Shown: positions 55,335 through 62,894 of the stretch, piece by piece
Layout of the letters: every line of letters starts with the position of its first letter
Numbering within the stretch: the first letter of the stretch is position 1
Source: an uncultured Selenomonadaceae bacterium
GTDB taxonomy: Bacteria > Bacillota > Negativicutes > Selenomonadales > Selenomonadaceae
Length of the DNA stretch: 64,000 bases
Direction of reading: 5' to 3'
NCBI GenBank assembly: GCA_905234175.1
Contig: CAJOGX010000004.1
Coordinates: 27,401 to 91,400, forward strand
Program-made: the position numbers and the translations under genes
Notes under the pieces: model-generated
Told to the model about the DNA's origin: nothing
Seen by the model: only the letters and a program-made list of their open reading frames with translations
The model's database searches: none

Positions 55335-56864
55335 TTAGAGCGGAATGTTACCGTGTTTCTTCGTCGGCGCAGATTCGCGCTTACTGGCGAGAGCGTTGAG
55401 CGCCGTGATAATCAGCGGGCGGGTTTCCTTAGGCTCGATAACCATATCAGCATAGCCGCGCTCCGCCGCCTTGTAGGGCGTTGCAAATTCCTCGACGTAC
55501 TCAGCGGTTTTCTGATCCTTATCGGGGTCTTTGCGGAAAATGATATTCGCCGCGCCAGCCGGACCCATGACGGCAATTTCCGCGCTCGGCCACGCCATAA
55601 CCTGATCCGCACCGAGTTCGCGGCAGCACATTGCGATATAGGAACCGCCGTAAGCCTTGCGCGTGATAACGGTAACTTTCGGGACGGTCGCCTCGCTGTA
55701 GGCGTAGAGCATTTTCGCGCCGTGACGGATAATGCCGCTGTATTCCTGGTCGACGCCTGGCAAAAATCCTGGCACGTCAACGAGATTCACGAGCGGAATG
55801 TTGAACGCGTCGCAGAAACGAATAAAGCGCGCGGATTTGTCGGAGGCGTTCACGTCGAGGCAGCCCGCCATAACCGCCGGCTGATTGGCGATAATTCCAA
55901 CGGTGCGCCCGTCGAAGCGCGCGAAGCAGGTTATGATATTCGTGGCGAAATGCTCGTGGACTTCGTAAAATTCGCCGTTGTCGACGATACCGCGAATGAC
56001 TTCCTTCATGTCATAGGGCGCGTTGGGGTTGTCGGGGATAATCGTGTTGAGGAAATCTTCCTGCCGGTCGGGGTCGTCGCCGGTGTTGACAATCGGCGGG
56101 TCTTCAAGATTGTTGCTGGGCAGGAACGTCAGCAGGTAGCGAATCTGGTTAATACAATCCTGTTCGTCTTCCGCCGCGAAATGCGCCACGCCCGAACGCG
56201 TGTTGTGCGTCATAGCGCCGCCGAGTTCCTCCGCCGTGACTTCTTCCGCCGTGACGGATTTGATAACCGCAGGCCCCGTTATAAACATCTGGCTGGTATT
56301 TTTCACCATGTAGATAAAATCTGTGATAGCCGGCGAGTAAACCGCGCCGCCCGCGCAGGGACCCATTATAACGGAAATTTGCGGAATGACGCCGCTCGCC
56401 GCTGTGTTGCGGAAGAAAATTCCCGCGTAACCGCTGAGCGCGTCGACAGCTTCCTGAATGCGCGCGCCGCCGGAATCGTTAATGCCGATAAGCGGGGCGC
56501 CCATTTTCATCGCCATATCCATGACTTTCCAGATTTTATGCGCGTGCTTTTCGCCGAGGCTGCCGCCCTCAACGGTGAAGTCCTGCGCGAACGCGTAGAC
56601 GAGCCGCCCGTTAACGGTGCCGTAGCCGGTCACGACGCCTTCGCCAGGCAGTTCCTTTTTGTCCTGCCCGAAGTTGGTGCAGCGGTGCTTAACGAACATG
56701 TCAAGCTCAACGAAAGTGCCTTCGTCGAAGAACATTTCAATTCTCTCGCGGGCGGTGAGTTTGCCCTTGGCGTGTTGCGCGTCAATGCGTTTCTGCCCGC
56801 CGCCGAGTAGAATTTTTTCCTTCTTCGCGTGCATTAAATCAATTTTTTCCTGAACTGTCGCCAT
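55335..56864 (-). CDS. mmdA: Methylmalonyl-CoA decarboxylase carboxyltransferase (alpha) subunit
   Basis: 509 aa, the same length I know for the Veillonella subunit. Two crotonase-like carboxyltransferase domains: GGGQKRIDAQHAKGKLTARERI, the oxyanion region GGSLGEKHAHKI and INDSGGARIQEAVDALSGYAGIF, then VDVPGFLPGVDQEYSGIIRHGAKMLYAYSEATVPKVTVITRKAYGGSYIAM. It transfers CO2 from methylmalonyl-CoA to biotin on MmdC, giving propionyl-CoA. ATG at 56864 lies 8 bases after AAGGAG. A propionyl-CoA carboxylase beta subunit is a close alternative, but the small subunits and epimerase favour the decarboxylase. Confidence 0.93.
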   Translation of the reverse strand: MATVQEKIDLMHAKKEKILLGGGQKRIDAQHAKGKLTARERIEMFFDEGTFVELDMFVKHRCTNFGQDKKELPGEGVVTGYGTVNGRLVYAFAQDFTVEGGSLGEKHAHKIWKVMDMAMKMGAPLIGINDSGGARIQEAVDALSGYAGIFFRNTAASGVIPQISVIMGPCAGGAVYSPAITDFIYMVKNTSQMFITGPAVIKSVTAEEVTAEELGGAMTHNTRSGVAHFAAEDEQDCINQIRYLLTFLPSNNLEDPPIVNTGDDPDRQEDFLNTIIPDNPNAPYDMKEVIRGIVDNGEFYEVHEHFATNIITCFARFDGRTVGIIANQPAVMAGCLDVNASDKSARFIRFCDAFNIPLVNLVDVPGFLPGVDQEYSGIIRHGAKMLYAYSEATVPKVTVITRKAYGGSYIAMCCRELGADQVMAWPSAEIAVMGPAGAANIIFRKDPDKDQKTAEYVEEFATPYKAAERGYADMVIEPKETRPLIITALNALASKRESAPTKKHGNIPL

Positions 56865-56881
56865 TAAATTCACTCCTTAGA

Positions 56882-57301
56882 TTAGTCGCGCTGGCAAAGT
56901 TCGAGCAAAACGCCGTGGGTTGCTTTGGGGTGAATAAAAGCAATCCTAGCGCCGCCCGCGCCCTTACGCGGTTTCTCGTCGATGAGTTTGACGCCCTTTT
57001 CCTTGAGGTCAGCCAGCGCCGCTTCGAGGTTGTCGACTCTCAACGCGATATGCTGAATGCCGCCACGTCCGCCGTTTTTCTCGATAAATTTTTCAATCGG
57101 GCTGCCGACTTCGCTCGCAACGAGCAATTCAATTTCGCCGTGCTGCTTATCCGCCGTCGTAGGATAAAACGCCGTGGTAACTTTCTGCTCGTCGACGGTC
57201 TCCTCGCCGGTGCATTCCAGCCCCAGCGTCTTCCAAAATTCGCCGTCCGCCAAATCTGTCGACGCAATGCCAATGTGGTCTACACCCAAAATTTTGAACA
57301 T
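56882..57301 (-). CDS. mce: Methylmalonyl-CoA epimerase
   Basis: 139 aa, two beta-alpha-beta-beta-beta modules of the VOC fold with metal ligands in LGVDHIGIA (His), GEIELLV (Glu), GIQHIALRV (His) and HGVLLELCQ (Glu). It interconverts the (R) and (S) forms so that the mutase product can be decarboxylated. It lies 17 bp upstream of mmdA, first gene of the cluster, and repeat copy D separates it from the CoA-transferase gene. Confidence 0.95.
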   Translation of the reverse strand: MFKILGVDHIGIASTDLADGEFWKTLGLECTGEETVDEQKVTTAFYPTTADKQHGEIELLVASEVGSPIEKFIEKNGGRGGIQHIALRVDNLEAALADLKEKGVKLIDEKPRKGAGGARIAFIHPKATHGVLLELCQRD

Positions 57302-57376
57302 AATATCAAGCCCTCCTAAAGTTTATAAAAATATTCGTCAGTCACTGTTGCGGGATTGCAAAGTACGCGCCCAGAG

Positions 57377-57471
57377 GCGGCCCATGGACGGGCCGCGGGC
57401 CGCACTGACGCCTGGATGGCGTCACTCGGCCCAGCTTTCTTTGCCGGCGTTTCTTTCACGAAAGAAATGCC
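57377..57471 (-). repeat. Multi-hairpin repeat, copy D (inverted)
   Basis: Read on the minus strand: hairpin 1 GGCATTTCTTTC with its complement (like copy C), linker CAAAGAAAG, nested hairpin 2 identical to copy A (GGGCCG/CGGCCC, TGACGCC/GGCGTCA, loop ATCCA), hairpin 3 GCGGCCC/GGGCCGC with loop GTCCAT. Hairpin 3 differs from copy A by a C-G to G-C pair swap that preserves the stem. It begins 21 bases after the CoA-transferase stop, in that gene's orientation. Confidence 0.9.
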
Positions 57472-57492
57472 GAACTATGCTTAAGAAAAACT

Positions 57493-58998
57493 TTAGCTCT
57501 TGTGCATGTCGCCGGTCTTGAGGAAACGGGAATGGAAACTCAGCGCCTCGTCAATCAGGTGCGGCGTGTTATTTTTCTTCGTAGCTTCGAGCGCGCGGTT
57601 ATAATAATCCAGCAGAATCGGTTTATAGTCGGGGTGCGCGCACTTATTGATAATTTCGAGCGCGCGGCTTCTGGGTTCGAGCCCTCGCAAATCCGCAATG
57701 CCCTGCTCAGTAATGATAACGTCAACGTCGTGTTCGGTGTGGTCGATATGCGAGCACATCGGGACGACGCTGGAAATTTTTCCGCCCTTGGCAGTCGACG
57801 GCGTATAGAAAATCGTCAGATAAGCGTTGCGGGCGAAGTCGCCGCTGCCGCCAATGCCGTTCATCATTTTCGTGCCGCAGACGTGCGTTGAATTGATATT
57901 GCCGTAAATGTCGACTTCCAGCGCGGTATTCATAGCGATAACGCCGAGGCGGTGGACGACTTCGGGCGAGTTGGAAATTTCTTCGGGGCGGAGCAGAATT
58001 TTCTTGCGGTACTTGTCAACGTCCTTATAAAATCTGTCCATACCTGCGGGCGACGGTGAAAAGGCGGTGCCGCTAGCGATTTTCAGCTTACCGGCGTCGA
58101 TAAGGTCGAGCATTGCGTCCTGAATGACTTCGGTGTAAACAACCAAATCCTGCATGTCGGAATCGACGAAGCCTTCAAGGACGGCGTTCGCGACGTTGCC
58201 TACGCCACTTTGGAGCGGCAGGAGATTTTTCGGCATACGACCGGCAGCAATTTCCCTGTGCAGAAATTCAATCGTGAACTTCGCCATCTGCCTGGAATTT
58301 TCGTCAATCGGCGAAAGGTCGCGGGTGTGGTCTTTCACGTCGCAGGGAACGATAAATTTAATTTTTTCCGGCGTGCAGGGAATGAACGTCGTGCCAATGC
58401 GTTCGTCAGCCTTAACAAGCGGAATTGGCAGACGATTGGGCGGGTCGAGCGGAATGTAAACGTCGTGGATACCTTCCAGCGCGAGCGGCTGCGTGGTATT
58501 GACTTCGACGATAACAATGTCGGCGCTCTGCACGTAGCTGGCGGCGTTGCCGAGGGAAGTCGTCGGAATTAAATTTCCTTCTTCGGTTATCGCGCAGACT
58601 TCAACAATCGCGGCGTCGATTTTGCCGAGGTAGCCAACGCGCGAAAGCTGCGCAGATTCGGACAGGTGCAAATCCAAATAATTAACGGTGCCGTCATTAA
58701 TTTCGGGGCGGAGTTTTGCGTCGGTCTGGTAGGGAAGGCGCTGCTTGATTCCCTTGACTTCAGCCAGCGCGCCGTCGAGTTCGGGGCCGGTTGAAGCGCC
58801 AGTCCAGATGTTCACGGTAAACGGAGTTTTCTTCATGCGTTCGGCGAGCGCCATAGGAATTGCCTTGGGGTAGCCCGACGCCGTGAAGCCGCTGCAGGCC
58901 AGAGTCATGCCTGGCTGAATCCAGTTCGCAACTTCCTCGGCGCTGACAATTTTGCTCTGAAGCTCCTTATTCCGAACGCGGTCGGTAATGTCAATCAT
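57493..58998 (-). CDS. Succinate/propionyl (acetyl)-CoA transferase
   Basis: 501 aa class I CoA-transferase of the acetyl-CoA hydrolase/Cat1/ScpC type. Signature parts: IQPGMTLACSGFTASGYPKAIPMALAERM at the N-terminus, ALLQSG-like LPLQSGVGNVANAVLEG in the middle, and the catalytic Glu in VIITEQGIADLRGL followed by SRALEIINKCAHPDYKPIL. Beside mce and mmdA it most probably moves CoA from propionyl-CoA to succinate, closing the succinate-propionate cycle; acetate as acceptor is the alternative. Start at the ATG at 58998 after AAGGAGAG at slightly long spacing; the track's extension precedes this. Confidence 0.92.
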   Translation of the reverse strand: MIDITDRVRNKELQSKIVSAEEVANWIQPGMTLACSGFTASGYPKAIPMALAERMKKTPFTVNIWTGASTGPELDGALAEVKGIKQRLPYQTDAKLRPEINDGTVNYLDLHLSESAQLSRVGYLGKIDAAIVEVCAITEEGNLIPTTSLGNAASYVQSADIVIVEVNTTQPLALEGIHDVYIPLDPPNRLPIPLVKADERIGTTFIPCTPEKIKFIVPCDVKDHTRDLSPIDENSRQMAKFTIEFLHREIAAGRMPKNLLPLQSGVGNVANAVLEGFVDSDMQDLVVYTEVIQDAMLDLIDAGKLKIASGTAFSPSPAGMDRFYKDVDKYRKKILLRPEEISNSPEVVHRLGVIAMNTALEVDIYGNINSTHVCGTKMMNGIGGSGDFARNAYLTIFYTPSTAKGGKISSVVPMCSHIDHTEHDVDVIITEQGIADLRGLEPRSRALEIINKCAHPDYKPILLDYYNRALEATKKNNTPHLIDEALSFHSRFLKTGDMHKS

Positions 58999-59100
58999 AA
59001 AAAGTTCACTCTCCTTGAAGCTGATACTACTTTTTATAAATCTTAGCACGTTGAAAATTTTACGTCAACCGTTGCGCGCGCTTTATTTTGTCAAAATCTG

Positions 59101-59109
59101 TGGTATAAT
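59101..59109 (+). promoter_or_regulatory. Extended -10 promoter of DMT transporter
   Basis: TGGTATAAT with a weak -35 (TTTATT, 16 bp upstream); GGGGGA lies before the ATG at 59136. Confidence 0.6.
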
Positions 59110-59135
59110 TTCATAAAAAACTTTGGGGGAATTTT

Positions 59136-60014
59136 ATGCAGGCACGCGGAACGCTGATGTTGCTGGCAGCGTCATTTTTCTGGGGGACAACATTCGTCGC
59201 GCAGATGACGGGAATGCAGGGGCTTGGACCGTTTTCGTACGCGGCGGCGCGGTACTTTTTAGGATTTCTGAGTTTGGTTGCGGTTTTAATCTGGACGCGG
59301 AAAACGCGGGCGAAGGAGCGTCGCGCGGGAAGGTATTCGCACGGATTTTTAGTCGGGCTGGCGTGCGGAATTTTTTTATTCGTGGCGAGTTCAATGCAGC
59401 AGATTTCAATGCTGTACACGACGGCGGGCAAGGCGGCTTTCATAACGTGCCTGTACATAATGTTCGTGCCGCTGGCGGCGAAGATTTTCGGGCGGAAAAT
59501 TTTGCCGGAGAACTGGCTGGGCGCGGCGCTGGCTTTAATTGGCCTGTACCTGCTGGCGGTAAAAGACGCGCTGACGATAAATTTCGGCGACGTGATTTTA
59601 TTTTTCAGCGCGTTCGTGTGGACGGGACAGATTTTGATGATAGACCGATTCGCGGCGAAGGTAGACCCGCTGGAACTTTCTACGGCGCAGATTTTCATAA
59701 CGGCGGTGCTGAGTTTCCTGGCGATGATAGCTTTGGAGGCGCCGACGCTCAGCGCGATAAAAAGCGCGGCGATACCGATAGCTTACGGTGGAATTTTCAG
59801 CGCGGGAGTAGCGTTCACACTGCAGATTTACGGGCAGAAGTACGCGGAACCGGCGGCGGCGGCAATTCTTATGAGCTTCGAGTCGATTTTCGGCGCACTG
59901 GCGAGCTGGCTGTTACTCGGCGAGGAAATGAGCGGGCGGGAAATTTTTGGCTGCGCGCTAATGGTCGCCGGAATTTTTGTTACGCAGTGGCGCGTTATCA
60001 CGGGCAGACGTTGA
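59136..60014 (+). CDS. EamA/DMT-family transporter
   Basis: 292 aa with ten hydrophobic segments in two EamA repeats: LMLLAASFFWGTTFVAQMTG ... ARYFLGFLSLVAVLI in the first, and GDVILFFSAFVWTGQILMIDRFA ... AAAILMSFESIFGALASWLLLGEEMSGREIFGCALMVAGIFV in the second. Members export amino acids or other small metabolites; the substrate cannot be inferred. Start at the ATG at 59136 after GGGGGA. Monocistronic, followed by ftsZ after a separate promoter. Confidence 0.92.
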   Translation: MQARGTLMLLAASFFWGTTFVAQMTGMQGLGPFSYAAARYFLGFLSLVAVLIWTRKTRAKERRAGRYSHGFLVGLACGIFLFVASSMQQISMLYTTAGKAAFITCLYIMFVPLAAKIFGRKILPENWLGAALALIGLYLLAVKDALTINFGDVILFFSAFVWTGQILMIDRFAAKVDPLELSTAQIFITAVLSFLAMIALEAPTLSAIKSAAIPIAYGGIFSAGVAFTLQIYGQKYAEPAAAAILMSFESIFGALASWLLLGEEMSGREIFGCALMVAGIFVTQWRVITGRR

Positions 60015-60043
60015 AGGAAAAAATTTTTCAGCGGCGAATAGTT

Positions 60044-60049
60044 TATAAT
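60044..60049 (+). promoter_or_regulatory. -10 element upstream of ftsZ
   Basis: TATAAT about 25 bases before the ftsZ ATG; the -35 region is A/T-rich and weak. Confidence 0.45.
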
Positions 60050-60074
60050 TATTACGGAAAGGATTTGGACGGCG

Positions 60075-61193
60075 ATGGCAGAAGTCATTTCGATTAACCA
60101 GATTAGCAACTTGAAGGTCAGTGCGGAAAAGCAGGGCGCGGCTGATAAAAACGCTATTGCGCGCGCCGTCGTGAATATAAAAATTTTCGGCGTGGGCGGC
60201 GGCGGCTGCAGTGCGCTCAAAAGGCTCGTCGAGAGCGATTTTACCGATGTCGAGATGATTGCCGTGAACACCGATTCGCGGGCGCTGAGCAAATTCAACG
60301 GGACGGCGGTGCAGTGCATTCAGATTGGCGCGGCGCTGACGAGAAACAAGGGCGCTGGCGGGAAAATTGAACTTGGCGAGCTGGCGGCTAAGAATGACGC
60401 CGAACGCCTGAAAGATTTGATGAAGGGCGCGGACATGATTTTTATCACGGCGACGATGGGCGGCGGCACTGGTACTGGCGCGGCTCCGATTGTTGCGGCG
60501 ATTGCAAAGCAGCTGGGAATTTTGACCGTGGGCGTCGTCACTTATCCTTTCGGCTTCGAGGGCAACCGCAAGCAGCGCATTGCTAACGAGGGCATTGCGC
60601 GAATGCAGGCGAATATGGACGCGCTGGTTGTCGTCAAGAACGATAATCTGATGAAGTTGCCGGAAAACCGTTCGCTGACAGTCGTCGACGCCTTCAGCGC
60701 CGCTGACACGATTCTCCAGCAGGCCATTCGCTGTATCGCCGAGCTGATTTTGACGACAGGATTTATCAACGTCGACTTCGCGGATGTCAAGACGATTTTC
60801 CAGCAGAGTACGTCCAGCGACGCGATTTTGGGAATTGGCAGGAGCAACCTGAGCGCCGTCAAAGCCGTACAGCAGGCGCTTGAAAGTCCGCTGATTGACC
60901 GTTCGCTGAAAGATTCGCGCGGGATTATTCTGAACGTGACCGCCGACGAAAATCTGACGCTCTACGAAGTCAGCGAGGCGACGGATTACATTGTCCGCCA
61001 GACCGAAGGCGACGTGAATATTATTTTCGGCGTCGTGATTGATAAAAAAATGAACGGCGTGATTCAGGCAATGCTTATCGCCACGGATTTTGCGGACAGC
61101 CTTGCAATTAAGGCGCCGGAAATTCCCAGGGCGCGCGTCATTCCTGAAACCGACAGGAATATTATTTCGCCGTTCAACTTCCCGCGCAAATGA
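60075..61193 (+). CDS. ftsZ: FtsZ-family tubulin homologue, divergent
   Basis: 372 aa. The GTP-binding signature GGGTGTG (ATMGGGTGTGAAPIV), IGAALTRNKGAGG, FGFEGNRKQRIANEGI and the synergy-loop NVDFADVKTIF are present, so it should polymerise with GTP. Departures from ordinary FtsZ: a 34-residue N-terminal extension, GGGGCSAL in place of GGGGNNAV, extra residues after the T7 loop (QQSTSSDAILGIG), and almost no disordered linker before the short end RNIISPFNFPRK. It lies outside any division cluster and overlaps tcdA by 4 bp. It may be a second FtsZ paralogue beside a dcw-located copy outside the window. Confidence 0.88.
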   Translation: MAEVISINQISNLKVSAEKQGAADKNAIARAVVNIKIFGVGGGGCSALKRLVESDFTDVEMIAVNTDSRALSKFNGTAVQCIQIGAALTRNKGAGGKIELGELAAKNDAERLKDLMKGADMIFITATMGGGTGTGAAPIVAAIAKQLGILTVGVVTYPFGFEGNRKQRIANEGIARMQANMDALVVVKNDNLMKLPENRSLTVVDAFSAADTILQQAIRCIAELILTTGFINVDFADVKTIFQQSTSSDAILGIGRSNLSAVKAVQQALESPLIDRSLKDSRGIILNVTADENLTLYEVSEATDYIVRQTEGDVNIIFGVVIDKKMNGVIQAMLIATDFADSLAIKAPEIPRARVIPETDRNIISPFNFPRK

Positions 61194-61876
61194 TGAGATT
61201 TCAGCGGACGCAGCTTTTACTTGGCGCAGAAAATTTTGCGAAGCTCACGGCGGCGACGGTAGCGGTTTTCGGGATTGGCGGCGTAGGTTCGTTCACGGCG
61301 GAGGCGCTGGCGCGTTCGGGCGTCGGGCATTTGGTTTTAATCGACAAGGACAACGTTGACGTGACGAATATCAACCGTCAGATTCACGCGCTCAGTTCGA
61401 CGGTCGGCAAGCCCAAAGTTGAAGTTATGCGCGACAGGATTCTGGAAATTAATCCGGCGGCGAAAGTCGACACGGTTCAGAAATTTTACCTTCCCGACGA
61501 GCCCGCCGAGAATTTTTTTATTTGCGAATACGATTACGCCGTGGACGCGATTGACACAGTCAGCGCGAAGATTGAACTTGCCGTCGAGTGCCAGCGCAGG
61601 AAAATTCCGCTCGTCAGCAGCATGGGCGCGGGCAATAAGCTCGACCCGACGCGCTTTAAAGTTGCTGACATTTTTCAAACGAGCGTCGACCCGCTTGCTA
61701 AGGTTATGCGAAAAAAACTGCGCGAACGCGGCGTCGAACGGCTTAAAGTTGTCTATTCTGAGGAAGTTCCGCTTAAAATTAATGCTGGCGAAAAAGTTAT
61801 TGGCAGCGCGGCGTTTGTACCGTCAGTCGCCGGCCTGATTCTGGCGGCGGAAGTTGTCAAGGATTTAATGGAGTGA
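61190..61876 (+). CDS. tcdA: tRNA threonylcarbamoyladenosine dehydratase TcdA
   Basis: 228 aa E1-like (ThiF/MoeB) ATP-binding protein. It has VAVFGIGGVGSFTAEALARSGVGHLVLIDKDNVDVTNINRQIHA, the PKVEVMRDRILEINPAAKV stretch and DYAVDAIDTVSAKIELAVEC, followed by SSMGAGNKLDPTRFKVADIFQTSVDPLAKVMRKKLR, typical of TcdA/YgdL. It cyclises t6A37 in tRNA. The ATG overlaps the ftsZ stop (ATGATG), implying coupled translation. Slightly short at the C-terminus compared with relatives of about 240-270 aa. Confidence 0.92.
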   Translation: MMRFQRTQLLLGAENFAKLTAATVAVFGIGGVGSFTAEALARSGVGHLVLIDKDNVDVTNINRQIHALSSTVGKPKVEVMRDRILEINPAAKVDTVQKFYLPDEPAENFFICEYDYAVDAIDTVSAKIELAVECQRRKIPLVSSMGAGNKLDPTRFKVADIFQTSVDPLAKVMRKKLRERGVERLKVVYSEEVPLKINAGEKVIGSAAFVPSVAGLILAAEVVKDLME

Positions 61877-61880
61877 TTTT

Positions 61881-62873
61881 ATGGACGACAATCAGAGAAT
61901 TTTTATTGAGCAGGTGAAAAATTTTATCGAGCAGAAGATAGCCGTGCGCAAAGACTGTCTGTACATTTTTCAGCCATTCAGCATCGGAGATTTTTTTTAT
62001 GCCGGCGGGCTTTCTCAGGCGGTGCAGAAGCGTAAAAATAAATCTGCAACCGTACTTGTAGTAAAGGAGCACATGAAAAATCTTCACGTGACGTATAAAA
62101 ATTTCGCGCAGATTCTTTACCTCAACAATGAAACTATGACCGCTGTTCAAAATTATTTTTACCTGTCGGGAAATTACGAGGCGGACAATTATATTTACGG
62201 GCATTTTAAACCTAAAGCTGGCGGCGGCTGGATTGTTAGCGACGAAACGATTCATCTTATTGACCGCTACAAAAAAGATGTGTTTAACATACCGCTTAAC
62301 ACGCCGTTCGTTCCGCCGGTCGTCGAAAGAATTTCCGCTGAAGATGAACAGGAGCTTGAAAAACGCTACGCGCTAGACAGGGACAGGACGATAATAATTT
62401 CGCCTTATGTTCATTCTTCTAAGCAACTGCCGCTGACTTTCTGGGAAAATCTGGTAGTTCACCTTAAACAGCGCGGCTGCGTCGTCTACACGAATACCGA
62501 CGGATTTTCTGAACAGCCCGTTGCCGGCACTGAAGCTATAACTACAAATTTTCCCCAGCTTTATTTCGTCGCCGGAAAGATAAAATGTTTCGTGGGCTCG
62601 CGCAACGGCGTCTTCGATTTCCTTGGAATGACTAAAACAAAATTGGTAAACATAAATACTTTTCTCGACTGGCTTTGGGATGTCAGCGCGCTTTACCCGA
62701 AGAGCAACAACCGCACTCTTTACAACGCGATTGACTATATTTCGCCCGTCACAGAATATTTCAGAAAATCTGGCGTAACTGCTACAATTTCTCTCGCTCA
62801 TGAAAAAATCAGGAGCTCGGACATAGTTTACGATTATGACACACTGCTCAGGGAAATTTTGAACTCGATTTAA
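61881..62873 (+). CDS. GT9-like (heptosyltransferase-fold) protein, 330 aa
   Basis: No confident family. The second half has the order of a GT-B C-terminal domain: IIISPYVHSSKQLPLTFWENLVVHLKQRG, CVVYTNTDGFSEQ, and LYFVAGKIKCFVGSRNGVFDFLGMTKTKLVNI, which resembles GT9 heptosyltransferases where a donor-binding loop precedes a strand-turn with GS/D. The first half (IFQPFSIGDFFYAGGLSQAVQKR) also recalls the GT-B N-terminal glycine loop. Codon composition looks more A/T-rich than neighbours (many AAA, AAT, ATT), perhaps acquired. It precedes gmd by 21 bp and may belong to a glycan locus continuing beyond the window. Confidence 0.6.
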   Translation: MDDNQRIFIEQVKNFIEQKIAVRKDCLYIFQPFSIGDFFYAGGLSQAVQKRKNKSATVLVVKEHMKNLHVTYKNFAQILYLNNETMTAVQNYFYLSGNYEADNYIYGHFKPKAGGGWIVSDETIHLIDRYKKDVFNIPLNTPFVPPVVERISAEDEQELEKRYALDRDRTIIISPYVHSSKQLPLTFWENLVVHLKQRGCVVYTNTDGFSEQPVAGTEAITTNFPQLYFVAGKIKCFVGSRNGVFDFLGMTKTKLVNINTFLDWLWDVSALYPKSNNRTLYNAIDYISPVTEYFRKSGVTATISLAHEKIRSSDIVYDYDTLLREILNSI

Positions 62874-62894
62874 TAATTTCAGAGGAGATGGAAA

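Noticed and set aside
55353-56810. 485-aa plus-strand ORF opposite mmdA
   Set aside because: Antisense shadow of mmdA.
20373-57471. CRISPR array
   Set aside because: The four repeat copies are dispersed over 37 kb, mosaic and multi-hairpin; there is no short-period repeat-spacer array and no cas gene.
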